The translations under genes were made by a program, and so were the position numbers. This document shows, one piece after another, positions 9,301 through 18,156 of a stretch of 64,000 bases of DNA. Numbering within the stretch: position 1 is the first letter of the stretch; each line of letters opens with the position of its first letter. Where the stretch lies: the NCBI RefSeq assembly GCF_036860675.1, contig NZ_JAYKGK010000009.1, positions 62,001 through 126,000 of the forward strand. The letters are read 5' to 3'. A model generated the notes under the pieces. That model saw only the letters and a program-made list of their open reading frames with translations. It was not told where the DNA came from and did no database searches. Source of the stretch: Rosettibacter primus (GTDB taxonomy: Bacteria > Bacteroidota > Ignavibacteria > Ignavibacteriales > Melioribacteraceae).

Positions 9301-9980
9301 AAACATTCAACTATGAAGAAACTGCACAGGAAGTTCAAAAATTAAAAGAAAAACTTAAAAATCTTGGTCCTGTAAACCTTCTTGCTTATTCCGAATATGA
9401 AGAAGAAAAGAAAAGATTGGATTTCCTGCATCAACAGAGAGATGATTTAATTGAATCAGAAAAAGATTTAATCAAAACAATTCATGAGATTAATGAAACT
9501 GCTCAAAAACTTTTCCTTGATACATTTGAGCAGATAAGAAAAAACTTTATTAAAATTTTTCAGACACTTTTTAATCCCGAAGATGAAGCAGATTTAATAC
9601 TTGAAGAAAATGTGGACCCCCTCGAAGCTAAAATTGAAATAATTGCAAAACCAAAAGGTAAACGACCAACTTCTATTGAACTACTTTCTGGTGGAGAAAA
9701 AACATTAACAGCTACTGCTTTGCTTTTTGCGATTTACCTTGTCAAACCAAGTCCATTTTGCATTCTTGATGAAGTAGATGCACCTCTTGATGATGCTAAC
9801 ATTGACAGGTTCACAAAGTTGTTAAAAGAATTTAGCAATGATACACAATTCATAATTGTAACTCACAACAAAAGAACTATGGAAGCTGCAGAAACTATGT
9901 ATGGCGTTACAATGCAGGAAGAAGGAATTTCAAAACTTGTTGGTGTAAGATTCGAAGAAATACCTGAATATCAGGATTAA
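6387..9980 (+). CDS. smc: chromosome segregation protein SMC
   Basis: This 1197-residue condensin ATPase compacts and segregates the chromosome. It has an N-terminal Walker A GPNGCGKTN (31-39), long coiled coils with a hinge around 500-680, the signature LSGGEKTL (about 1100-1107) and the Walker B FCILDEVDAPLDD (about 1124-1136). The start is a TTG codon at 6387 with GGGG 5 nt upstream, so initiation may be weak. The ScpA and ScpB partners are not in the window. It follows the GH2-like membrane gene and is followed after 5 nt by a HAD phosphatase. Confidence 0.97.
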   Translation: MFLSKLEIFGFKSFANRTVINFNRGITGIVGPNGCGKTNIVDAIRWVLGEQRTTTLRSDKMENVIFNGTREKKPMGMAEVSLTLVNDKGILPTEYSEITITRRIFRSGESEYLLNKNICRLKDITNLFMDTGIGTNAYSVIELKMIETILSSKADERRRLFEEAAGVNKYKLRRRLSLKKLDDIKADLTRVNDIVSEVEKTVRSLERQAKRADQYTQIQSILRDKELNLAEREFALYHEKKQNLSNEISLLISQKDETDKEIRKIENELIVYRNQINSIESDLNKKRLEIAEYSNQLYQLQKSFSVSEEKLNSLSNNQIRIEKEIEELKSNIEKYSEAKKQSEQELEELNNVLNEKNIQANEYESIISEKRALLEEKRHALKNLNEDRYSLLKEISDKENISNTLKKEIKNHNEQIEKLNHKISNITNRIAKTVGFIEELSNEKAEAEKKLNDTGLQLALHQKEKEELEKKLNSLKEKEIEQKTLLVGLKEKINFLQTLITNLEGLSSGSKVLLEYKSWTNKEKNIFADIGNTKEQYRFALEAALKSALNNLIIDNITELQTAIEYLKKNDLGKASFILLKSNFNKNFSLLDKINQYSFKKKSKKIEKEKSFIGWAKDFVETTTEWKSYFEQLLSSIAIINDFETALILFKKYPDFSFVTLEGDIIQSNGIIEAGSLPKQDETIFGRKQLLENLKNEYPLHESQLEELKSDISKLEENIASIDLKNLSDKEKLIANDIANIEKQISQLEYEKKKSDEEIEASRKEIQELAEKSNLLDNQLEEINKNLSLLYEKRENLDNRINEFEISLQTFEEEYSSLINSYNEQKLELERIKGRIRNISNTINHYENEIINTHKGIEKRENDLLANKKERESLKTYIDSLKNELEKISSQKNILTEEENKIENELHSIKAEASKYENQLRELRNQRQEISDKIHSLEIKENEINYRLESIAQHIRENYSIDLELKQFDDLQTFNYEETAQEVQKLKEKLKNLGPVNLLAYSEYEEEKKRLDFLHQQRDDLIESEKDLIKTIHEINETAQKLFLDTFEQIRKNFIKIFQTLFNPEDEADLILEENVDPLEAKIEIIAKPKGKRPTSIELLSGGEKTLTATALLFAIYLVKPSPFCILDEVDAPLDDANIDRFTKLLKEFSNDTQFIIVTHNKRTMEAAETMYGVTMQEEGISKLVGVRFEEIPEYQD

Positions 9981-9985
9981 GAAAG

Positions 9986-10708
9986 ATGAAAGAAAAAAAT
10001 TTTAAAATATTTGTTGATTTTGATGGAACAATAACCAAAGAAGATATTGGCGAAGTTATGTTTTTGAAATTTGGAGATGCTCAAAAAGCTAAAGAAATTG
10101 TAAATGACTGGATTAACCAAAAAATCAATGCACGTCAATCATGGGAATTGCTTTGCAAAACAATTAATAATCTTGATATAAATAAATTTGATGACTTCTT
10201 GTTGTCTTCTGAAATTGATAACAGTTTTAAAAAATTTATTGAATACTGCGCTGAAAATAATTACGAAGTAAGAATTTTAAGTGACGGACTTGATTATTAT
10301 ATCAACAAAATTTTATCGAAAGAAAATCTATCACATTTAGAAGTTTATTCTAATAAGTTGAGTTTTGATAACAATGGCAATTTAATTCCAATTTTCCCTT
10401 ACACTGATGAAGAATGCAAAAGATGTGCTAATTGCAAAAGAAATCATGTTCTTAATTTCAGCGGAGATGATGAATTCAGCATTTATATTGGCGATGGATA
10501 TTCTGATGTGTGCCCTGCTCAATATTGTGATTATATTTTTGCAAAAAAATCATTATTGAAATACTGTGAAATTAATCGAATTACATATTTCCTTTATTCA
10601 GATTTTAATGATGTAATAAAAAAGATTGAAGAACTAAAACAGAAAAAAAGATTAAAGAAAAGATATCAAGCTGAATTAAAAAGAAAAGAAATATATATAC
10701 AAGGATAA
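9986..10708 (+). CDS. MtnX-like HAD-IB family phosphatase
   Basis: This is a 240-residue haloacid dehalogenase phosphatase. The nucleophile motif is FVDFDGTITKED (Asp11, acid/base Asp13), motif II is RILSDG (97-101), and motif IV is IGDGYSD (168-174). It resembles the MtnX/phosphoserine phosphatase branch. A tight cluster CKRCANCK (Cys144, 147, 150) could bind a metal. No other methionine-salvage gene is nearby, so the MtnX reaction is not supported by context and the substrate is unknown. It sits between smc and a membrane methyltransferase with very short gaps, so it is probably co-transcribed. Confidence 0.8.
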   Translation: MKEKNFKIFVDFDGTITKEDIGEVMFLKFGDAQKAKEIVNDWINQKINARQSWELLCKTINNLDINKFDDFLLSSEIDNSFKKFIEYCAENNYEVRILSDGLDYYINKILSKENLSHLEVYSNKLSFDNNGNLIPIFPYTDEECKRCANCKRNHVLNFSGDDEFSIYIGDGYSDVCPAQYCDYIFAKKSLLKYCEINRITYFLYSDFNDVIKKIEELKQKKRLKKRYQAELKRKEIYIQG

Positions 10709-10714
10709 ATCATC

Positions 10715-11299
10715 GTGAAAAATTTTGCTAAAAAAATATTTAAATACAGAAGTTACACACCAATTCCATTTTTGATTTTAATGATAATTTTTCAAGAAGC
10801 AACAATTGTCAGTATGATTACTGGCTTTATAATAGTATTGATTGGTGAATTCTTCAGGCTCTGGGGAGTATCTTATGCCGGCAGTGAAACAAGAACCACT
10901 GGAGATGTCGGTGGAACTTATCTTGTTATATCAGGTCCTTTTGCTCTTGTAAGAAATCCTCTTTATTTCGGAAATATTTTAATTTATACAGGAATTGGTG
11001 TTATGTCTATGGCACTTTATCCGTATTTATTAATCATTGCAATTCTATTTTTCCTATGGCAATATCAAACAATAATTAAAGAAGAAGAAGCTTACTTAAA
11101 AAATAAATTTGGTAAATATTACGAAGATTATTTTAATTCGGTCCCAAGATGGATTCCAACTTTTACAAAATATAAAAACCCAAATATTGAACAACCGCCT
11201 TTTAATTTAAAAGCTGGACTAAAATCAGAAAGAAGAACTTTGCAGGCAATTTCTGCTACAATTTTATTATTAATAATTCTTTATGTGGTAACAAATTGA
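10715..11299 (+). CDS. isoprenylcysteine carboxyl methyltransferase/PEMT-like membrane methyltransferase
   Basis: This 194-residue integral membrane protein has two N-terminal helices (about 16-52), a central hydrophobic hairpin and a last helix at 175-192. The SAM-binding signature of the ICMT/phospholipid methyltransferase group is visible: GPFALVRNPLYFGN, then EEEAYLKNKFGKYYEDY, then VPRWIP. The substrate, either a lipid or an isoprenoid-linked group, cannot be told. The start is GTG. The stop overlaps the TTG start of lpxB by 4 nt, so the two are translationally coupled, which hints at a lipid substrate. Confidence 0.8.
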   Translation: MKNFAKKIFKYRSYTPIPFLILMIIFQEATIVSMITGFIIVLIGEFFRLWGVSYAGSETRTTGDVGGTYLVISGPFALVRNPLYFGNILIYTGIGVMSMALYPYLLIIAILFFLWQYQTIIKEEEAYLKNKFGKYYEDYFNSVPRWIPTFTKYKNPNIEQPPFNLKAGLKSERRTLQAISATILLLIILYVVTN

Positions 11300-12435
11300 A
11301 CAAGAAATTAATGATAATAGCTGGCGAAGCATCCGGAGATTTACACGGTGCTGCTCTAATAAAAAAATTAAAAAATATTGATTCATCTTTAGAAATTCTT
11401 GGAATAGGTGGCGATAGAATGATTGACGCCGGGATGATTGCTCTATTTCATATTAAAAAAATGGCTTTCCTTGGATTGGTTGAAGTAATAAAACATATAC
11501 CTTTTATTAAACAGGTTCAAAAAAAATTAATCAACACCGTAGTTGAAGAAAAAATAAAAATTATAATTTTGATTGATTATCCAGGATTCAATCTTGATAT
11601 AGCAAAAAAATTCAAAAAACTTGGAAGAAAAATTATTTATTATATTTCCCCACAAATATGGGCTTGGGGAAAAAGAAGAATTAAAAAAATAAAAAAATAT
11701 GTCGATAGAATGATTGTTGTTTTCCCTTTTGAAGAAAAATTATACAATGAAAATGGAATTAATGCAGTTTATGTTGGACATCCATTAATTGAGCACATTG
11801 AAAATTACAATTTTATTACTAAAAATGAGTTATACGAAAAATTTAACCTGACAAAAGGAAAAGAAATTTTATTATTGTTGCCGGGTAGCAGAAAACACGA
11901 GATAAAAAAAATTTTCCCGGAAACAATTAAAGCTGCAAGTCTTCTTGCAGATAATTTCAATCTTCAAATTGTGGTTGCGTGTGCAGATAATATCAACGAA
12001 AACATATTTTATAATTTAAGCAATAATAAAAATTACAAAATTATAAAGGGGCATACTTATGATCTTTTAAAATATTCTTATTTTGGTATAATAAAATCCG
12101 GAACTTCTACACTTGAAGCAGGTTTTTTTCAGTTGCCTTTTATTGTGGTTTATGCTACAAATTTTTTAACATACTTAATTGGTCGACTTGTTGTGCAAAT
12201 TGACAGCATAGCAATGGTAAATATTTTACTTGAAGAAAAAGTCATAGAAGAATTAATTCAATCTGAAATGAATTCAGAGAATATTTACGAAAAATCTTTT
12301 GAGATTTTATCTGATAAGAAAAAATATAACGAGCTTAAAGATAAACTTATGATGCTTAAATCGAAATTAGGAAACTCAGGAGCATCAGAAAAAGCAGCTA
12401 AAATAATTTACTCTATTTTGAATGAAGCTCAATGA
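11296..12435 (+). CDS. lpxB: lipid-A-disaccharide synthase
   Basis: LpxB joins UDP-2,3-diacylglucosamine to lipid X (2,3-diacylglucosamine 1-phosphate), making the lipid A disaccharide at the inner membrane. This 379-residue protein begins with the family motif AGEASGDLHGAAL and has ISPQIWAWGKRR in the middle. VYVGHPL, LLPGSRKHEI and KSGTSTLEAGF mark the nucleotide-sugar site of this GT-B enzyme. The start is TTG at 11296; an ATG five codons in is possible but would lose the 4-nt overlap with the upstream gene. It overlaps the next gene by 14 nt. Confidence 0.97.
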   Translation: MNKKLMIIAGEASGDLHGAALIKKLKNIDSSLEILGIGGDRMIDAGMIALFHIKKMAFLGLVEVIKHIPFIKQVQKKLINTVVEEKIKIIILIDYPGFNLDIAKKFKKLGRKIIYYISPQIWAWGKRRIKKIKKYVDRMIVVFPFEEKLYNENGINAVYVGHPLIEHIENYNFITKNELYEKFNLTKGKEILLLLPGSRKHEIKKIFPETIKAASLLADNFNLQIVVACADNINENIFYNLSNNKNYKIIKGHTYDLLKYSYFGIIKSGTSTLEAGFFQLPFIVVYATNFLTYLIGRLVVQIDSIAMVNILLEEKVIEELIQSEMNSENIYEKSFEILSDKKKYNELKDKLMMLKSKLGNSGASEKAAKIIYSILNEAQ

Positions 12436-13087
12436 TTTTCAAAAAAGAATTTTAAGAAAGATTGGATTTTATTTAGCCGATGTTGCAATTAATGTTCTTC
12501 TAAAAACATGTAAAATAAAAATCTATAAAAGTGATAACTCTGAAAAATTAATTTCGCATAAACAAAATTTTATAGCTGTATTCTGGCACGGATTCATGAT
12601 TACAGGATGGTTTTTACATAAAAATTCAAATTGTGCTGCACTCGTCAGTAAAAGTAAAGATGGAGATTTATTAGCACATGTTCTTGAGAAGTGGGGTTAT
12701 AAAGTCGTTCGTGGTTCGAGTCATATTGGCGGTAATCAAGCACTGGAAGATATGATTGAATTATTAAAGCAAAATTATTCACTTGCTATAACGCCCGATG
12801 GACCAACAGGGCCAATTTATAAAATGAAAGCTGGTGCAGTTGTAGCAGCAAAAAAAACCAGTGTCCCTTTGTTCTTAATTGGGATTGCATGTAATAAAAA
12901 AGTTAACTTAAAAAGCTGGGATAGATTTGAAATACCTTTACCTTTCAGCCGTATATGTGTTAAATATTCTGAACCGATTTATGTTGATAGTAATCTAACT
13001 TATGAAGAAACATCAAAGTTAATTTTAGATTGTGAAAATAAATTAAATAATTTGCAAAAGGATGTGTTAAAACTTTGCTTAAGCTAA
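12422..13087 (+). CDS. DUF374 lysophospholipid/lipid A acyltransferase-like protein
   Basis: This is a 221-residue protein of the DUF374 family. It has an FWHGF catalytic-like His motif (about residue 54), VSKSKDGDLLA, RGSSHIGG and TPDGPTGP, and a hydrophobic N-terminal helix. DUF374 includes LpxJ, a secondary lipid A acyltransferase described in Campylobacter. The location between lpxB and lpxK, with 14-nt and 13-nt overlaps, supports an acylation step in lipid A synthesis. The acyl donor and the acylated position are not known. Confidence 0.85.
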   Translation: MKLNDFQKRILRKIGFYLADVAINVLLKTCKIKIYKSDNSEKLISHKQNFIAVFWHGFMITGWFLHKNSNCAALVSKSKDGDLLAHVLEKWGYKVVRGSSHIGGNQALEDMIELLKQNYSLAITPDGPTGPIYKMKAGAVVAAKKTSVPLFLIGIACNKKVNLKSWDRFEIPLPFSRICVKYSEPIYVDSNLTYEETSKLILDCENKLNNLQKDVLKLCLS

Positions 13088-14154
13088 TAAGAATATTATT
13101 GTCACCGTTAACATTTATTTATGCATTTATTATTAAACTTAGGAATTATTTGTTCGATAAAGGCATTTTCAAAATAAAAAAGGTTAATGCAATTGTGATT
13201 TCAGTTGGAAACATTACTGTTGGAGGTTCAGGAAAAACACCAACTGTCATTTTTCTTGCTGATTTAATGAAAAAATACAAAATACAAGCTGGAATTTTAA
13301 GCAGAGGCTACAGAAGAAGTTCACATGGATATTTATTTGTTTCCGATGGAAAAAAAATCAGAACAACTGTAGATGAATGCGGTGACGAAATGTATTTAAT
13401 TTCATCTGAAACTAATTTGCCAACTGCTGTTTCCGAAAGAAGAGTTGAAGGAGCCAATAGATTGATAAAAGATTCATCTATAAATGTGATAATTTTAGAT
13501 GATGCATTTCAGCATAGATGGTTACACAGGGATCTTGATATATTAATTTTCGACCAGAGATTTTTATCTAAAGTTAATCAAATCGAACAAAAACTTTTAC
13601 CTCTTGGAATGATGAGAGAATCTTTTGATTCTATTTCAAGAGCTGATGTTGTTATTATTAATAGAAAATTTGCAGAGAAAACAGAGATACCATCAAGACT
13701 TTTAAAATATTTCAACAATAAAAAAATCTTTTACGGATACTATGTAGTTAGTGGAATTTATGATGTAAAAACTCACAATGAATTTTCACTTGATGAATTC
13801 AAGGGACAAAAAAGCCTGGTCGTGTGTGGAATTGCAAAACCATATTCATTTTTAAGTGTACTTGAAAATAATGAAATTGATATAACGAATAAAATGATTT
13901 TTCCTGATCATAAAAATTATACACTAAAAGAAATTCAGAGCATACGAAAAAAATTTTATGAAACTAATGCGTATTCTGTTTTAACAACACAAAAAGATGC
14001 AGTTAAGCTTACAAAATTTTCTAAGGATTTGGATGACATAGATATTTATTATCTAAAGATAGAATTAAAACTTGAAAATCAGGAAGACTTTGAAGAATTA
14101 ATTCTCAACACAATAAATAAAAAAGACACTATAACTACAGAATCGTTAACTTAA
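13075..14154 (+). CDS. lpxK: tetraacyldisaccharide 4'-kinase
   Basis: LpxK phosphorylates the 4' position of the lipid A disaccharide. This 359-residue protein has an N-terminal membrane-associated helix (about 5-22), the Walker A SVGNITVGGSGKTPT (43-57), and SRGYRRS and LDDAFQHR, which are typical of LpxK. The TTG start at 13075 lies inside the preceding gene (13-nt overlap), so translation is coupled. The C-terminal VLTTQKDAVKL segment is also characteristic. The next gene, ppdK, has its own strong ribosome binding site 18 nt on. Confidence 0.96.
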   Translation: MLKLIRILLSPLTFIYAFIIKLRNYLFDKGIFKIKKVNAIVISVGNITVGGSGKTPTVIFLADLMKKYKIQAGILSRGYRRSSHGYLFVSDGKKIRTTVDECGDEMYLISSETNLPTAVSERRVEGANRLIKDSSINVIILDDAFQHRWLHRDLDILIFDQRFLSKVNQIEQKLLPLGMMRESFDSISRADVVIINRKFAEKTEIPSRLLKYFNNKKIFYGYYVVSGIYDVKTHNEFSLDEFKGQKSLVVCGIAKPYSFLSVLENNEIDITNKMIFPDHKNYTLKEIQSIRKKFYETNAYSVLTTQKDAVKLTKFSKDLDDIDIYYLKIELKLENQEDFEELILNTINKKDTITTESLT

Positions 14155-14172
14155 TTAATTGGAGGTAACGCA

Positions 14173-16959
14173 ATGGCAAAATCAAAAACGCCAAAGTATG
14201 TTTATTATTTCGGCGGCAAAAAAGCCGAAGGTAGAGCAGATATGAAAGAACTTTTAGGTGGTAAAGGTGCAAACCTTGCAGAAATGGTAAACATTGGTTT
14301 ACCGGTTCCTGCTGGTTTCACAATTACAACCGAAGTTTGTACTGCTTATTACAAAAACAATAAAAAATATCCAAAAGAATTAGAAAAGCAAGTCAAAGAA
14401 GCACTCGCAAAAGTAGAAAAAGAAATGGGTGCTAAATTTGGCGACAAAAATAATCCACTGCTTGTTTCTGTTCGTTCAGGTGCAAGAGCATCAATGCCAG
14501 GAATGATGGAAACTATATTAAATGTCGGATTAAATAATGAAACTAGAGAAGGATTAATCAAGAAAACAAATAATCCTCGATTTGTTTATGATTCACACCG
14601 CCGCCTTATCCAAATGTACTCTGATGTTGTTATGGAAAAAGCAGCCGGTATTGAACCTGAAGAAGGAAAAGGTGTTCGTCAACAACTTGAAGCTGAACTT
14701 CATAAAATGAAAGAAGCTAAAGGATACAAGAATGATACTGAATTAACTGCTGATGACTTAAAAGAATTAGTAGAAATTTATAAAGCAAAAGTTCTTGAAG
14801 TTCTTGGCAAACCATTCCCCGAAGATCCAATGGAACAGTTATGGGGTGCAATTGGAGCAGTATTCCAGAGCTGGATGGGGAAAAGAGCTGTTGCATACAG
14901 AAGATTTGAAGGAATTCCAGATGACTGGGGAACCGCAGTAAATGTTCAATCAATGGTATTTGGAAATATGGGCGATACATCAGCAACAGGAGTTGCATTT
15001 ACCCGTAATCCTGCAACAGGTGAAAAATATTTTTATGGCGAATGGTTACCAAATGCACAAGGCGAAGATGTTGTTGCTGGTATAAGAACCCCAAATCCAA
15101 TTAATGAAGTTGGTAAATCTGAGCATAATGCACATCTACCTTCACTCGAAAAAGCAATGCCTGAAACATATAAAGAACTCAATAGAATTCAGAAAATTCT
15201 TGAAAAACATTATCGTGATATGCTTGATATTGAGTTCACAATTCAAGAAGGTAAGCTGTATATGCTTCAATGCCGTGTTGGTAAGAGAAATGGTCCTGCT
15301 GCAGTTAAAATAGCACTTGACATGTACAAAGAGAAATTAATAACTAAGGAAGAAGCTATTTTAAGGGTTAATCCATCACAATTAGATGAACTTCTTCATC
15401 CAATAATTGATCCAAAAGCAGAACTAAATGCTACTGCAATCGCTAAAGGATTGCCAGCTGGACCTGGTGGTGCAAGTGGTCAGGTTGTATTCTCTGCTAC
15501 TGATGCAGTTGAATGGACTAAACAAGGTAAAAAGGTAATTCTTGTAAGAGAAGAAACAAATCCAGAAGATATTGAAGGAATGCGAGCTGCACAGGCAATT
15601 TTAACTGCCCGCGGTGGAATGACTTCACACGCTGCGCTTGTCGCACGCGGTTGGGGTAAATGTTGTATAGTTGGTGCAGGCTCAATTAAAATTAACTATC
15701 AAGAAAAATATTTTACAGTTGGAGAACATACTGTTAAAGAAGGTGATTGGCTTACTCTTAACGGTTCAAAAGGTGTTGTTTACCTCGGCGAACTTCCGAT
15801 GGTAAAAGCTGCAGAAGAAAATCCAGATTTTCAAGCATTTATGAAATTATGTGACCAGATAAGAAAATTAAAAGTAAGAACAAATGCGGATACACCAGAA
15901 GATGCAGCTAAAGCAAGAGCTTTCGGTGCCGAAGGAATTGGATTGTTCAGAACCGAACATATGTTCTACGGCAAAAATTCTGAGCAACCATTATTCATTC
16001 TTCGTAAAATGATTGTATCCAAAACAGAAGAAGAAAGAAGAAAAGCACTCGACGAATTATTCCCATTTGTAAAAAGTGATATCAAAGGAACACTCGAAGC
16101 AATGGACGGATTTGGTGTTACAATAAGAACTCTCGACCCACCATTACATGAATTCGTTCCAAATCGTCAGGATGAAAGAGCTAAATTAGCTGAAAGTCTT
16201 GGAATCACACTTGACGAATTAAACGCACGCGCAGATTCATTACACGAAAATAATCCAATGATGGGACATCGTGGTGTTCGTCTTGGAATTACATATCCTG
16301 AAATTACAGAAATGCAGGTTAGAGCAATCTTTGAAGCAGCTGCTGAATTAATTAAAGAAGGTAAGAAGCCTTTCCCAGAAATTATGATTCCAGTTGTTTG
16401 TGATGTTAAAGAACTTAAACATCAATATGATATTATTAACAAAGTTCATACTGAAGTATCTGAAAAATTTGGATTAAAGAAAATTCCACATTTAACTGGA
16501 ACAATGATTGAAATTCCGAGAGCAGCTTTAACTGCAAATAAAATTGCTGAATATGCTCAATTCTTCTCTTTTGGAACTAACGATTTAACACAAATGGGAT
16601 TTGGATTTTCCCGAGATGATATTGGTGGGTTCTTACCAGATTATCTTGAAAAGAAAATTCTTCCTGAAGATCCATTCCAATCAATTGATCAGGAAGGAAT
16701 TGGTACATTAATGAAAATTGCAGTTGAAGGTGGAAGAGCAACACGCCCTGATTTGAAAATTGGTATTTGCGGTGAACACGGTGGCGAAGCAAAATCTGTT
16801 GAGTTCTGTCATAGAATTGGCCTGGATTATGTAAGTTGCTCGCCATTTAGAGTACCAATTGCTCGTTTAGCAGCAGCTCAAGCAGTTGCAAAAGAAATGA
16901 TTGCTGCAAAGTCTTCTAAAAAGGCTGTTAAGAAATCAACAAAATCAAAAAAGAAATAA
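14173..16959 (+). CDS. ppdK: pyruvate, phosphate dikinase
   Basis: The enzyme interconverts pyruvate, ATP and phosphate with PEP, AMP and pyrophosphate, supporting gluconeogenesis or PPi-linked glycolysis. At 928 residues it is somewhat longer than usual. The order is the ATP-grasp domain (GGKGANLAEM near the N-terminus), the swivelling phospho-His domain (GGMTSHAALVARG, His486, with the regulatory-type Thr484 two residues before) and the PEP/pyruvate barrel with GICGEHGG. A Lys/Ser-rich tail of about 18 residues ends the protein. GGAGG lies 8 nt before the ATG. No regulatory kinase/phosphatase (PDRP) gene is in the window. Confidence 0.98.
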   Translation: MAKSKTPKYVYYFGGKKAEGRADMKELLGGKGANLAEMVNIGLPVPAGFTITTEVCTAYYKNNKKYPKELEKQVKEALAKVEKEMGAKFGDKNNPLLVSVRSGARASMPGMMETILNVGLNNETREGLIKKTNNPRFVYDSHRRLIQMYSDVVMEKAAGIEPEEGKGVRQQLEAELHKMKEAKGYKNDTELTADDLKELVEIYKAKVLEVLGKPFPEDPMEQLWGAIGAVFQSWMGKRAVAYRRFEGIPDDWGTAVNVQSMVFGNMGDTSATGVAFTRNPATGEKYFYGEWLPNAQGEDVVAGIRTPNPINEVGKSEHNAHLPSLEKAMPETYKELNRIQKILEKHYRDMLDIEFTIQEGKLYMLQCRVGKRNGPAAVKIALDMYKEKLITKEEAILRVNPSQLDELLHPIIDPKAELNATAIAKGLPAGPGGASGQVVFSATDAVEWTKQGKKVILVREETNPEDIEGMRAAQAILTARGGMTSHAALVARGWGKCCIVGAGSIKINYQEKYFTVGEHTVKEGDWLTLNGSKGVVYLGELPMVKAAEENPDFQAFMKLCDQIRKLKVRTNADTPEDAAKARAFGAEGIGLFRTEHMFYGKNSEQPLFILRKMIVSKTEEERRKALDELFPFVKSDIKGTLEAMDGFGVTIRTLDPPLHEFVPNRQDERAKLAESLGITLDELNARADSLHENNPMMGHRGVRLGITYPEITEMQVRAIFEAAAELIKEGKKPFPEIMIPVVCDVKELKHQYDIINKVHTEVSEKFGLKKIPHLTGTMIEIPRAALTANKIAEYAQFFSFGTNDLTQMGFGFSRDDIGGFLPDYLEKKILPEDPFQSIDQEGIGTLMKIAVEGGRATRPDLKIGICGEHGGEAKSVEFCHRIGLDYVSCSPFRVPIARLAAAQAVAKEMIAAKSSKKAVKKSTKSKKK

Positions 16960-16972
16960 TTAATTACAGTGC

Positions 16973-16993
16973 GCGCAGAATTAAATTCTGCGC
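16973..16993 (+). terminator. hairpin after ppdK (possible terminator or processing site)
   Basis: GCGCAGAA (16973-16980) pairs perfectly with TTCTGCGC (16986-16993) around TTAAA. No T-run follows, so it is not a standard intrinsic terminator. It may stabilise the ppdK mRNA end or partly terminate before queA. Confidence 0.45.
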
Positions 16994-17041
16994 CGCATAT
17001 ATTTAATAAACAAAATGACTAAGGAGTAAAGAGGAGAGTAA

Positions 17042-18079
17042 ATGAAGCTATCGGATTTTAAATACAACTTGCCCAAAACTGCAATAGCTAAGTTTCCTGT
17101 TTCTCCGCGCGATAAAGCTAAATTAATGGTATTAAACAGAGCTACAGGAGAGATAGAGAATAAGATATTCTCTGACATAATCGACTACATGGAAAAAGGA
17201 GATGTGGTTGTTGTCAACAAAACAAAAGTAATGCAAGCAAGATTAATTGGTAAAAAAGAAAGAACTAATGCTAAAATTGAAGTGTTTGTTCTCAGAGAAT
17301 TAAATAAAGAAGAAAATATATGGGATGTAATTGTAGACCCAGCAAGAAAAGTAAGAATTGGGAATCGAATCTATTTTAATGATAATCTCTGGTGTGAAGT
17401 AATAGATAATACAACATCGCGCGGTAGAACAGTTCGTTTTAATGAAGATGCAGGTGATATTTACAAAGCAATTGAAAAAATTGGAACCACTCCCCTTCCT
17501 CCATACATTAAACGTGAGCCTACTGAAGAAGACAGGGAAAATTATCAAACAATTTTTGCTGAGGTTGATGGCTCTGTTGCTGCACCAACTGCTGGGTTAC
17601 ATTTTACTCCTCAACTCGTTAAAAAAATTGAAAAGAAAGGAATTAAATTTGTCCCTGTAATTCTTCATATTGGTCTTGGTACATTCAGACCAGTTGAAGT
17701 AGAAGATTTAACCAAACATCGAATGGATTCTGAATACTACGAAATACCAGAAGAAACCGCTAATGTAATTAACACAGCATTACGGGAAAAGAAAAATGTT
17801 TTTGTGGTTGGAACAAGCACATGTCGTGCATTAGAAAGCAGCGTAACAGCAGATGGATTCTCAAAACCCAATGCTGGTTGGACAGACAAATTTATCTTTC
17901 CACCTTATGATTTTAAGATAACAAAAAAACTTATTACAAATTTTCATGCACCAGAATCAACTTTACTAATGCTTGTTGCAGCATTTGCTGGTTACGATTT
18001 TGTTATGAAAGCATATAAAAAAGCTATTAAAGAAGGATATCGATTCTTAAGCTACGGAGATGCTATGTTAATTCTTTAA
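17042..18079 (+). CDS. queA: S-adenosylmethionine:tRNA ribosyltransferase-isomerase
   Basis: QueA transfers and rearranges the ribosyl group of SAM onto preQ1 in tRNA, making epoxyqueuosine. The protein has 345 residues, the normal length. The family features are visible: LPKTAIAKFPVSPRD at the start, GTTPLPPYIKR, FAEVDGSVAAPTAGLHFT and HIGLGTFRPV, then NFHAPESTLLMLVAAF near the end. GGAGAG lies just upstream of the ATG. It is followed directly by a strong terminator, so it ends its transcript. Other queuosine genes are not in the window. Confidence 0.97.
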   Translation: MKLSDFKYNLPKTAIAKFPVSPRDKAKLMVLNRATGEIENKIFSDIIDYMEKGDVVVVNKTKVMQARLIGKKERTNAKIEVFVLRELNKEENIWDVIVDPARKVRIGNRIYFNDNLWCEVIDNTTSRGRTVRFNEDAGDIYKAIEKIGTTPLPPYIKREPTEEDRENYQTIFAEVDGSVAAPTAGLHFTPQLVKKIEKKGIKFVPVILHIGLGTFRPVEVEDLTKHRMDSEYYEIPEETANVINTALREKKNVFVVGTSTCRALESSVTADGFSKPNAGWTDKFIFPPYDFKITKKLITNFHAPESTLLMLVAAFAGYDFVMKAYKKAIKEGYRFLSYGDAMLIL

Positions 18080-18089
18080 TTTTTCTTAA

Positions 18090-18131
18090 CCCCAAATTTT
18101 AAACATAGTAGTTTAGAATTTGGGGTTTTTT
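18090..18131 (+). terminator. rho-independent terminator after queA
   Basis: A 15-bp stem with one G-T wobble pairs 18090-18104 (starting CCCCAAATTT) with 18111-18125 (ending TTTGGGG) across a six-base loop. Six T follow. Confidence 0.92.
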
Positions 18132-18156
18132 CTTTTAAAGTAAACAAAAAAATAAC

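Noticed and set aside
16970..17041. Riboswitch (preQ1) before queA
   Set aside because: The only structure is a simple perfect hairpin; no preQ1-type pseudoknot sequence is visible.
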